Assembly: GCA_964406465.1 (NCBI GenBank)
Contig: CAYORT010000015.1
Coordinates: 8,867 to 72,866, forward strand
Length of the DNA: 64,000 bases
Direction of reading: 5' to 3'
From: JAHEZL01 sp964406465
GTDB taxonomy: Bacteria > Bacteroidota > Bacteroidia > Flavobacteriales_C > GCA-002722245
Shown here: positions 35,887 to 44,771 of the stretch, in pieces
How the letters are laid out: each line of letters begins with the position of its first letter
How positions within the stretch are numbered: position 1 is the stretch's first letter
Notes under the pieces: model-generated
What the model was told of the DNA's origin: nothing
Seen by the model: only the letters and a program-made list of their open reading frames with translations
The model's database searches: none
Program-made: the position numbers and the translations under genes

Positions 35887-36081
35887 ATGGCAGCAAAAAA
35901 AGCAACAACAGCAAAGGCAGAAGCAAAACCTGCAGCAAAAAAAGCAAGTGCTAAAAAACAAACTTCAATCGTAACTTTTGAAGACATTCAAAAACGTGCG
36001 TTTGAAATTTATGTGAGCAATGGCGGTGCACAATCGGCAGAGCAAAACTGGGCACAAGCAGAAAGAGAATTGAGCAAATAG
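35887..36081 (+). CDS. Small DUF2934 protein with Ala/Lys-rich N-terminal tail
   Basis: 64 residues. The first 25 are nearly all Ala, Lys and Thr (histone H1-like AKKA repeats). The rest is a DUF2934-like helix pair (IQKRAFEIYVSNGG and QNWAQAERELSK). DUF2934 proteins are common beside glycogen and trehalose enzymes in many bacteria, but their function is unknown. Its TAG shares one base with the GTG start of the debranching enzyme, so the two are translationally coupled. The lysine-rich tail resembles the one at the end of the GH57 protein four genes on. Confidence 0.8.
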   Translation: MAAKKATTAKAEAKPAAKKASAKKQTSIVTFEDIQKRAFEIYVSNGGAQSAEQNWAQAERELSK

Positions 36082-37921
36082 TGAGTTACCTATCTTTCAA
36101 TAAGAAGCAGATAGGCGACCACGAATTTTCTTTTCATCGAGAATTTCTAGAAGCCAACGAAACCGGAGCGTATTCGAGTTCTACTATTGCCTTGTGCAAT
36201 ACCAGAAAATACCACGGATTGTTGGTTTTGCGTCAGCCTTATATTGATGATTTCTGCTACGTTATGTTGGCGGCATTAGATGAGTCTATCAACTATGATC
36301 ATCATCATTTTCAGTTGGGAACTCATCAGTATCCGGGGGTGGTGCATCCGCAAGGATTTACGTTAATGGAAGAATTTGAACTAGAAAAAATTCCTACTTG
36401 GATTTATCAGTTGGGAGAGATAAAACTGAAGAAGGAATTGCTCTTGGTGCAAAAAGAGAATCGTTTGCTTGTTCGCTATACTTATTTGAAAGGTAAGCAC
36501 AATGTTCAGCTCAAATTAGAGCCTTTCACTGCATTTAGAAATTATCATTCGGTAGGTAAAATAGGTAGAATTCATCACGATGTAAACAACATTGAAAATG
36601 GAGTTAGCTATCAAATGTATCGCGATTTCGACGCTTTAAATTTTCAAGTTTCTAAGGAAGCGCATTTCATGCCTACCTTCGAATGGAACTACAATAACGA
36701 GTATTTGCGCGAGTTGGATAGAGGTTATGACTTCAAAGAGGATTTGTTGAATCCGGGTTACTTCTCTATGTTGATGCACCCGGGCGAAGAAATTATCTTC
36801 TCTGCCGGCACTACAGAACTTGTTCCTTCTCAACTGCAAAACTTGTTTAACGCCGAAGTAAAGAAGAGAAAGAAGATTAGCAATTTCGAGTCGGCTTTAG
36901 ATGTTGCCGCAGAGCAATTCATTTCCGAAACGAAGAAAGGCACAGAAATAACAGCGGGCTTTCACTGGTTTGGCAGATGGGGAAGAGATACCTTTATTTC
37001 CTTGCCAGGCTTAACCCTAAGTAGAAATCAGCCAGAGGTTTGCAAAAAGGTTATCAATACCATGTTGCAAGATTTACAAGACGGATTACTCACCAATATT
37101 GGCGTTGGGGAAGAGGCACGCTACAACTCGGCCGATGCATCTCTTTGGTTTTTTTGGTCTTTGCAGAAATACGCTGCACATACCAACGATACACAAGGTT
37201 TGTGGTTGGAGTTTGGCGATAGAATAAAAGAAATTCTATACAGCTATAAGAAGGGTACATGGTACAATATTCACATGACTGAAGATGGATTGTTGTGGGG
37301 CGGACAAGCAGATGTTGCGCTTACATGGATGGATGCCATGGTAGATGGAAAACCTGTTACGCCTCGCGNNNNNNNNNNNNNNNNNNNNNNNNNNNNNNNN
37401 NNNNNNNNNNNNNNNNNNNNNNNNNNNNNNNNNNNNNNNNNNNNNNNNNNNNNNNNNNNNNNNNNNNNGTTTTTGCCACTTCTCTTCCATATCCTTTGAT
37501 GGAAGGAAATGCAGCTAAATCGATACTAAAGGTGGTGAAAGAGCATTTGTTAACCCCAAGAGGATTACGCACTTTAAGTAGAGACGATTACAAATACAAA
37601 GGGATTTATCGCGGAAATCAAGAAGAACGCGACCTTATGTACCACCAAGGAATTGTTTGGCCATGGTTGTTAGGACACTTTTGCGAAGCTTACCTTAACA
37701 TCTACGGAGAAAAAGGGGTGGATTTTGTTGCTGACATTTACCGTACTTTTGAAGGTGCAATTACAGAATACGGTGTTGGTTCAATCGCAGAAATATACGA
37801 TGCAGAAGCGCCTTTTAAGCCTGTAGGAACCATTTCTCAAGCTTGGAGCGTGGCAGAATTGCTAAGAATCAAAGAAATGATTTATCAAAAAATTGAAGGT
37901 AAAACGAAGAAAAAAGCGTAG
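36081..37921 (+). CDS. Glycogen debranching enzyme, amylo-alpha-1,6-glucosidase (scaffold gap inside)
   Basis: Hydrolyses alpha-1,6 branch stubs of glycogen. The GTG start at 36081 gives LSFNKKQIGDHEFSFHREFL and ANETGAYSSSTIALCNTRKY, the standard N-terminal domain. The GH15-like (alpha/alpha)6 catalytic part has GFHWFGRWGRDTFISLPGLT and YNSADASLWFFWSLQKYAA. After the gap, QGIVWPWLLGHFCEAYLN and GSIAEIYDAEAPFKPVGTIS close the protein. The N100 interrupts after VTPR, where homologues continue with GKPVEINALWYNA-type sequence. The missing stretch is probably several hundred bases, and 100 N does not keep frame. Confidence 0.9.
37369..37468. other. Scaffold gap (100 N) in the debranching enzyme gene
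   Basis: A placeholder of exactly 100 N. The flanking reading frames do not join in phase across it, so the true length differs. Confidence 0.95.
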
Positions 37922-37954
37922 TTTTACACCTTAATTAATTACAGGAACAGGAAG

Positions 37955-39235
37955 ATGCGGGTTTTAATGTTTGGTTGGGAATTTCCTCCTCATATTTCAG
38001 GAGGTTTAGGTACAGCGTGCTACGGCATGGTGAGCGGACTTCTACACAATAAAGTGGATGTGTTGTTTGTGGTGCCTAAGTTGTATGGTGGGGAAGATAG
38101 CAAGTTCCGTTTTGTAGATGCCAACCAGGTGGTGGTGGATTATGGCGACCAAACCATCATCGAAAACCTTAAAAGACTTAACTACCTTCAAATAAATTCT
38201 CCTATTGTTCCTTACGTTTCTCCCGAAGATTTTATCTTATCGCAAGAAGTAAGCAATTCCTCTAAACATGTTTTAGAAGGTAATAAAGTGAAATATGCTT
38301 TCTCGGGTAAATATGGCAAAGACCTCATTAAAGAAGTAGAACAATATGCTTTGGTGGCCATGCAAATTGCCAAAGACAATAGTTTCGATGTTATTCACGC
38401 ACACGACTGGCTTACTTACCAGGCGGGTATCGCCGCAAAGCAAGTGAGCGGTAAACCATTGGTGGTGCACGTTCACGCTACCGAATTCGATCGTTCTGGT
38501 CAGCACGTTAATCAAGCAGTATATGATATCGAAAGAGCTGGTTTTCATGCAGCCGACAACATCATCGCTGTTAGCCGTTTAACGCGTCGTATCCTAATCG
38601 ACCGTTACGATGTGCCTCCTCACAAAGTGGTGGTGGTGCACAACGCGGTTGAGCAAAGAGAGAAAAGAGTTTACAAAAAAGAAAATCTATTAGATAAGCA
38701 AATCGTTACCTTCCTAGGAAGAATCACCTTCCAAAAAGGTCCCGATTACTTCGTTGAAGCAGCAAGAAAAGTATTAGATGCCATGCCCGATGTTCATTTT
38801 GTGATGGCCGGACATGGAGATATGTATCTTAAGCTAATTGATAGAGTGGCCGAACTTAAAATGAGTTCTCGATTCCACTTTACAGGTTTCATGAATTCTG
38901 CAGAAACAGATAAGATTTATGGAATGAGCAACGTGTATGTGATGCCTTCGGTTTCCGAACCTTTTGGTATCACTCCGTTGGAAGCGATGCGCTCTGGTTG
39001 TCCGGTAATCATCTCCAACCAATCGGGCGTTGCCGAAGTATTGAGATATGTAATCAAAGTTGATTTTTGGAATATTGATAAGTTAGCCGAATCTATCATG
39101 GGATTGTTGGCTTATCCAGAAATATCGAAAATTTTGGCCGAGGAAGGTTGGAAAGAGGTGGAAGGAATGAAGTGGGAATATGCCTCTTTGCGCGTTAAAG
39201 AAGTTTATGTTGAAACATTAAAGCAGGTTAGATAA
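37955..39235 (+). CDS. Glycogen synthase-like GT4/GT5 glycosyltransferase
   Basis: A 426-residue GT-B enzyme with MRVLMFGWEFPPHISGGLGT, the Gly-Gly-Leu-Gly loop of starch/glycogen synthases. It also has VIHAHDWLTYQAGIAAKQVS, the nucleotide-sugar site FLGRITFQKGPDYFVEAARK and the acceptor-end PSVSEPFGITPLEAMRSGCP. It is shorter than classical GlgA (about 480 residues), like archaeal-type and MalP-linked synthases. Its location between debranching enzyme and GH57 makes an alpha-glucan elongation role likely. The donor (ADP- or UDP-glucose) is not decidable by eye. Its stop TAA overlaps the GH57 start (TAATG). Confidence 0.87.
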   Translation: MRVLMFGWEFPPHISGGLGTACYGMVSGLLHNKVDVLFVVPKLYGGEDSKFRFVDANQVVVDYGDQTIIENLKRLNYLQINSPIVPYVSPEDFILSQEVSNSSKHVLEGNKVKYAFSGKYGKDLIKEVEQYALVAMQIAKDNSFDVIHAHDWLTYQAGIAAKQVSGKPLVVHVHATEFDRSGQHVNQAVYDIERAGFHAADNIIAVSRLTRRILIDRYDVPPHKVVVVHNAVEQREKRVYKKENLLDKQIVTFLGRITFQKGPDYFVEAARKVLDAMPDVHFVMAGHGDMYLKLIDRVAELKMSSRFHFTGFMNSAETDKIYGMSNVYVMPSVSEPFGITPLEAMRSGCPVIISNQSGVAEVLRYVIKVDFWNIDKLAESIMGLLAYPEISKILAEEGWKEVEGMKWEYASLRVKEVYVETLKQVR

Positions 39236-40640
39236 TGAAGAAGTTGTGTTTTTATTTTCAAGTGCACCAACCTATGAGGTTGCGTCACTATCGTTTTTTT
39301 GATATTTCAAAAAATCACGATTATTTCGACGATAAATTCAATTTTGAAATTATGCGCAAAGTAGCCGAAAAATGCTACTTGCCAATGAACCAGCTTTTAT
39401 TGGATTTGATTCACGAATTTAAAGGTGAATTCAAAGTAAGTTTCTCCATCTCTGGTACTGCTTTAGATCAATTTGAAATGTATGCACACGATGTGTTAGA
39501 CAGCTTCAAAAGATTAGCTGCTACTGGTTGTGTAGAGTTTTTGGCTGAAACTTACTCACACTCACTCTCGGCTCTTGTTAGTCAGGAAGAGTTTACCAAA
39601 CAGGTAGAAAAACAAGCGAAGAAGATAGAGGAGTTGTTCGGACAAAAACCGAAGGTGTTTAGAAATACCGAGTTAATTTACTCTAACCACATTGGTTGGA
39701 TGGTGAGTCAAATGGGCTACAAAACAATGCTTACCGAAGGGGCAGATAAGGTGCTGGGCTGGCAGAGTCCGAATTTCTTGTACCAAAATCAACATGTTCC
39801 CGACTTAAAATTATTGCTAAAGAATTACAAGTTAAGTGATGATATCGCTTTCCGTTTTTCTCAATCAACGTGGGAGGCTTATCCTCTTACAGCAGATAAA
39901 TATGTGGATTGGTTGAACTCTATTTCATGGACTGAAGAGATAGTGAACCTATTCATGGACTACGAAACTTTTGGTGAGCATCAGTGGAAAGAAAGTGGAA
40001 TCTTCGATTTCATGTATCACTTACCTCGCTTGGTGTTGAGCCGTTCTGAGTTCCGTTTTTGCACACCTTCTGAAGCATCTGAGCAGTTGCAGGTGCGCGG
40101 ACAAATATCTGTTGACAATCCAATCTCATGGGCCGACATGGAGCGTGACTTATCTGCTTGGTTGGGTAACCACATTCAAGACGATGCTTTTGAAAGTTTA
40201 TATCGTTTAGAAGATAAAGTAAAGCGCATTAAAGACGAAGATATTCAAAGAGATTGGAGATATCTACAAACGAGTGATCATTTCTATTACATGTGTACCA
40301 AGTTCTTCAACGATGGCGACGTGCACAAATACTTTAACCACTACAACACTCCATACGAAGCGTTCATCAATTACATGAATGTATTGACCGACTTCGAAGA
40401 GCGAGTGAACAACCACATCAAAGCTTTAGATGCTAAAGAGAGCAAAAAGGAAGTGAAAGCAGTTGCTGCTCCAAAAGAGAAAAAAGCAAAAGNNNNNNNN
40501 NNNNNNNNNNNNNNNNNNNNNNNNNNNNNNNNNNNNNNNNNNNNNNNNNNNNNNNNNNNNNNNNNNNNNNNNNNNNNNNNNNNNNNNNNNNNAAGGAAGC
40601 GCCTAAGAAAAAGGTGGTAGCTAAGAAGAAAAAGAAGTAG
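39235..40640 (+). CDS. GH57 alpha-amylase/4-alpha-glucanotransferase-like, Lys-rich tail (gap inside tail)
   Basis: A GH57 enzyme acting on alpha-glucans. It has motif 1 FQVHQP, CVEFLAETYSHSLSAL, VFRNTELIYSNHIGWM (nucleophile Glu region) and NLFMDYETFGEHQW (catalytic Asp region), followed by helical segments. After about residue 405 the protein becomes KEVKAVAAPKEKKAK, then a gap. Beyond the gap the sequence KEAPKKKVVAKKKKK and TAG (40638-40640) continues the same low-complexity tail in another frame relative to the N count, so 40640 is the likely true end. It completes the glucan cluster. Confidence 0.88.
40493..40592. other. Scaffold gap (100 N) in the GH57 Lys-rich tail
   Basis: A placeholder of 100 N. 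It lies in a lysine/alanine repetitive stretch, a typical place for a short-read assembly to break. Confidence 0.95.
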
Positions 40641-40668
40641 TATTTTTTAAAGTATAATTTTCTAAGCA

Positions 40669-41350
40669 GTGTGGGTTTTCTCCTCGGAGGAGGAGAGTGT
40701 GTAAATGCCTGTGAAGAGGGAAGAGGATGGAATTTTTAACCACAGAGGCACAGAGATTTTTTCACAGAGTTCACAAAGATTGATAATTAAACACATCAAA
40801 TTTTGCCCACAGAGGCGCTTCGCTTATCAGAGTGCACAGAGCCCATACCCACCAAATACTTTTAGTAACGCCAGCACTAACTTCTCCCTCTTAGAGAAGA
40901 GGGCGTGTGCAAATGCCGGTGGGAGGAAGGGAGATGGGATTTTTAACCGCAGAGGCACAGAGATTTTTTCACAGAGTTCACAAAGTTTTAAAATTTAAAC
41001 ACAACAACTTTTGCTCACAGAGGCGCTTCGCTTTTCAGAGTTCACAGAGCCCATACCCACCAAATACTTTCAGTAACGCCACCACTAACTTCTCCCTCTT
41101 AGAGAAGAGGGGTGCGTAAATGCCTGTGGTAGGAAGGGAGATGGAATTTTTAACCACAGAGGCACAGAGATTTTTTTCACAGAGTTCACAAAGTTTTAAA
41201 ATTTAAACACAACAACTTTTGTTCACAGAGGCGCTTCGCTTATTAGAGTGCACAGAGTGCGTGCTTAAAAATCCTTTTCCGTAACGCCACCACTAACTTC
41301 TCCCTCTTAGAGAAGAGGGCGTGTGTTAATGCATGTGCAGTGGCAGGGAG
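40669..41350. repeat. Tandem array of about 3.3 copies of a 208-base unit
   Basis: The 848-base stretch 40641-41488 holds no gene. Units begin with CTAACTTCTCCCTCTTAGAG at 40877, 41085 and 41293 (period exactly 208), with a diverged unit from about 40669. Each carries CACAGAGGCACAGAG, TTCACAGAGTTCACAAAG and ACAGAGGCGCTTCGCTT segments. These match the palindromic element at 55068-55299, plus a CTTCTCCCTC arm like the 7490 family. Short open frames in it repeat with the same period and are not genes. Confidence 0.9.
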
Positions 41351-41488
41351 ATGGATTTTTAAGCCTCCAACATTTCAAAAAAAATATTTCCTCCCTCACC
41401 CAACCTAGCACATCCTTCACTTGTACTTCTTTAATAATGTAGCAATTACACTGCATTTTTTTATGTTGTAAAATTTAAACGGAAAGCT

Positions 41489-44278
41489 ATGAGATTACTG
41501 ACTTTTGCACTATCTACTTTTTTAATGTATTCTGCTACCCATGCACAAATTGTTTATGAAACAGGTTATAATGTTTCTACTTATGCTGGAACTGGTATGC
41601 AAGGTTCTAAAGATGGATTGAAAGAAAGTGCAACTTTCAATTATTCGAGAGGGATCGCCACCGACGCAAAAGGAAATGTTTTTTTTACCGACGAATATAG
41701 TTATAAGGTTAGAAAGATTGATGCCAACGGAAATGTGAGTACCATAGCGGGCTCAGGAGTGAAAGGTTTTGCCGATGGCAATGCAGCTCAAGCTAAGTTT
41801 GAAAGTTTAGCGGGAATTACCGTTGATACCGCTGGTAATGTTTACGTTTCCGACCGTCATTGCATAAGAAAAATAACGCCTAATGGTATGGTTAGCACTT
41901 TTGCTGGTGCACAAACTTCGTATGGCCCTAACGACGGACAAGGTGGCTTTGCAAGATTTTATTATCCCGATGGCTTAACTTGCGACAAACAAGGAAATGT
42001 ATATGTTGCCGATTACGCTAATCATCGCATTAGAAAGATTACTCCTACAGGTTTAGTTAGCACTGTTGCTGGTTCAAGTGCTGGATATTTTAATGCACAA
42101 GGAGGTAGCGCAAGATTTTATTATCCTAGAGCAGTAGCTTTCGATAACAGATATGGTGATATCTATGTAGCAGATGCCAGCAATCATGTGATTCGCAAAA
42201 TCACCAGTAATGGTTCTGTAAGTACTTATGCAGGTTCTCATGTAAACGGCTCAAACGATACTACTGTGGCAACCTTAGCTAGCTTCGATTTTCCTAGCAG
42301 TATCGCTATCGACTCAGAAGGAAATATTTATGTTGAAGGTGGAAGAAGAGTGCGCAAAATAAGCGCAGCAGGTGCTGTAACAACTATTGCTGGTGGCACC
42401 GTTTCTGGTGCTGCAGATGGAAAAGGAGAATTGGCTACTTTTAAATCGGTTGAAGATCTTACAGTTGATAATAATGGAAATATTTATGTGATTGATATTA
42501 CCAATTATAAAATTAGATTGGTGAACAAAAATTTAACTACAGGTGTNNNNNNNNNNNNNNNNNNNNNNNNNNNNNNNNNNNNNNNNNNNNNNNNNNNNNN
42601 NNNNNNNNNNNNNNNNNNNNNNNNNNNNNNNNNNNNNNNNNNNNNNGATTACAGTTATGTTGGCTACAAAAATAGTGATGTTGATATTCCTTCTGTACCT
42701 GTAAAAGTAACCATCAATGCTGTGCAAGGCGACAATGTGGCGAACATTCAAAATGCCATCAATCAGGTTGCTGCATTGCCTATTGGGAAAGATGGCTTTA
42801 GAGGAGCAGTTCTTTTGAAAGCAGGTACCTACCAAGTGAACGATTCTATCTTCTTAAATAAAAGTGGAGTGGTGCTAAGAGGTGAAGGAAATAGCACCAT
42901 TATTTTAGCTACTGGCACCAAACAATTCAATGTGATGATTGTTGGTGGAAGCACCCGCGCATCGGCTTCAAACAGTAGCTCAAAGAAAATCGTAGGTTCT
43001 TATATTCCTTTTGGAACACGCACTTTTACTGTTGAATCTGGACACACCTTTGTGGTTGGCGACAACGTTTTTGTGTAAAGAAAACCAAAGGCTTCATGGC
43101 TCACTCTAATTGGTGCAGATACGCTTCAAAATGTGGCTAATCCGGGCGATAAAAATTGGACAACCAGTGAAATGACTATGAATTATATTAGAAAAGTGGT
43201 GGCTGTAAATGGCAATGATATTACTGTTGATGCACCCGTTGTAGACGGTATCGACGCAACTTATGCCGATGGCTATTTAATGAGATTTAATTGGAGTAAT
43301 AAAGTAGAAAACGTGGGGATAGAAGATATGTATTTTGATTCTCAGTACACCAGTATAACAGATGAAAATCATGGATGGATTGCCATGAATTTTGAAAACA
43401 TGCAAAACGGATGGGCTAGAAATATTGAAGTACATCATTACGGATATTCTGCTGTAAACATTAGCGATTACGCATCATTCATCACCGTAGATAATTGTAA
43501 ATACATAGATCCCATTTCTCAAACCATTCAAAGCAGAAAATATTCTTTTAGTGTAAACGGACAGCGCAACTTGGTGAAAAATTGCCTCACCGATGGCGGT
43601 CGACACGACTATGTGGTGGGGTCGGGTGCTACCTGCGGACCGAACGTTTTCTTTAACTGCACTGCAGTTAACCAAAACGCAGATATCGGTCCGCACCAAA
43701 AATGGGCAACTGGCTTGCTCTTCGATGAAGTGGAGGGAGACCGCGATATGAATGTTCAAAATAGAGTGAATTCGGGGAGCGGTCACGGCTGGACTGGCGC
43801 GCAAGTGATGTATTGGAATTGTACCGCGCCAACATTTATTATACAAAGTGCACCCGGTACTACCAATTGGGCTGTGGGCTGTGTTGGCAATGTAACGGCT
43901 TATGGCGATTATTTAAAATCAACCAATTATCCAGGTGTTGTTCAAAGCACAAACAGTAAACTTCCCTTTAGTTTATTTGAGCAACAATTGTGTGAACGTT
44001 TGCAAAATTGTGCATTGCAAACTAAGGTGAATGAAAATCAAATCATTGATTTCGAGGTTTACCCAAATCCTTTTCAAAATGAAATTAATCTGACTTTTAA
44101 ATCCGAAGGGAGTTACCGTGTTTCAATGTACAACCTATTAGGTGAAACGGTAATGAATGATTCTTTTGAAGGCAAAACCTATCATTTACAAAGTGATTTA
44201 GCAGAAGGCATGTATGTTTTACAAGTGGAAATTAATGGTGTTGTAGAAACTTATAAAATGGTAAGGTCAATGGAGTAG
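41489..44278 (+). pseudogene. T9SS-exported NHL-repeat / beta-helix protein, interrupted by TAA at 43076 and a gap
   Basis: The signal peptide MRLLTFALSTFLMYSATHAQ leads into six or so NHL/YWTD-type propeller repeats (YAGTGMQGSKDG, GIATDAKGNVFFTDEYSYKV, YVADYANHRIRKITPTG) up to the 100-N gap. After the gap comes a right-handed beta-helix region (NIQNAINQVAALPIGKDGFR, AVLLKAGTYQVNDSIFLNKS, VLRGEGNSTII). It resembles polysaccharide-lyase-like T9SS proteins. At 43076-43078 an in-frame TAA follows VVGDNVFV. The same frame continues intact from RKPKASWLTLIG to a type A sorting domain (FEVYPNPFQNEINLTF). Translation would stop before the sorting signal, so the protein is probably inactive, unless the TAA is an error for a Tyr codon. 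Confidence 0.75.
42547..42646. other. Scaffold gap (100 N) between propeller and beta-helix parts
   Basis: A placeholder of 100 N. The two flanks share a frame if taken literally, but the length is nominal, so joining them in one gene is inference. Confidence 0.95.
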
Positions 44279-44505
44279 TGGTTATAGTGATTCATCATTT
44301 TATCACACACATACTTTAAGAATGGTACGCTAACTTCACTTCTCCCTTTTTAAAAGGGAGAGTGGGTAAGGGTTTTAGAGCGAGGGCAAGAGGGATTTTC
44401 AGCACCAAGCGTGTTTTTTTAAGTAATCTTCGATATTGATTTACTGAAATTGTGAAAAATCCCTCTTTCCACTTCACAGGCATTTTCGCACTCTCCCTTT
44501 TAAAA

Positions 44506-44670
44506 GGCGATGACCCATACTAAGGCAAATTTAAAATGAGGAATAATTGTAGATGTAGGGGCGAATTGCATTCGCCCACTTTATGGTTGACAAACTGAGT
44601 GTTGGGCGAATGCAATTCGCCCCTACAGCGCAACTTAGAAATTACTTTTGCCTTAGTATGGGTTATCGCC
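44506..44670. mobile_element. 165-base MITE-like element with 24-base terminal inverted repeats and 8-base target duplication
   Basis: The ends GGCGATGACCCATAC and GTATGGGTTATCGCC are the outer parts of 24-base inverted repeats (one mismatch) at 44506-44529 and 44647-44670. They are flanked by TTTTAAAA on both sides (44498-44505 and 44671-44678), a credible 8-base target duplication inside the outer palindrome. No coding capacity. Confidence 0.75.
44554..44627. repeat. REP-like palindrome (GTAGGGGCGAA family) inside the MITE
   Basis: TGTAGGGGCGAATTGCATTC at the left and GAATGCAATTCGCCCC then TACA at the right. It is the same family as 26398-26464 and 56070-56139 and sits in the middle of the 165-base element. 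Confidence 0.85.
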
Positions 44671-44771
44671 TTTTAAAAAAGGAGAAGTGTAGCAGCGTTG
44701 ATTTCCTCATTATTTTTGTAATTTCACAACTATTATTGCTAAGTGCTGTATAACGACGAAATCACAAAATC

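Larger units (their letters stand above)
44331..44692. repeat. CTTCTCCC-family palindrome, copy 2, split by an insertion
   Basis: The 493-base stretch 44279-44771 has no gene. The left part, CTAACTTCACTTCTCCC at 44331, with AGAGGGATTT and AAATCCCTCTT inside, matches the copies at 7490 and 62765. Its right arm is cut at TTTTAAAA (44498-44505), and the continuation TTTTAAAAAAGGAGAAG resumes at 44671. The intervening 165 bases are a separate element. Confidence 0.8.

Noticed and set aside
36081..37921. Two separate debranching-like genes on either side of the gap
   Set aside because: The N-terminal and C-terminal halves complement each other within one family; only the placeholder N count breaks the frame.
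40705..41119. Two overlapping open frames of 70-97 codons in the tandem array
   Set aside because: They repeat with the 208-base period, share their sequence between units and have no family features; they are by-products of the repeat.
40669..41350. Possible CRISPR array
   Set aside because: The repeat unit is 208 bases with no 25-40 base direct repeats separated by unique spacers, and no cas genes are present.
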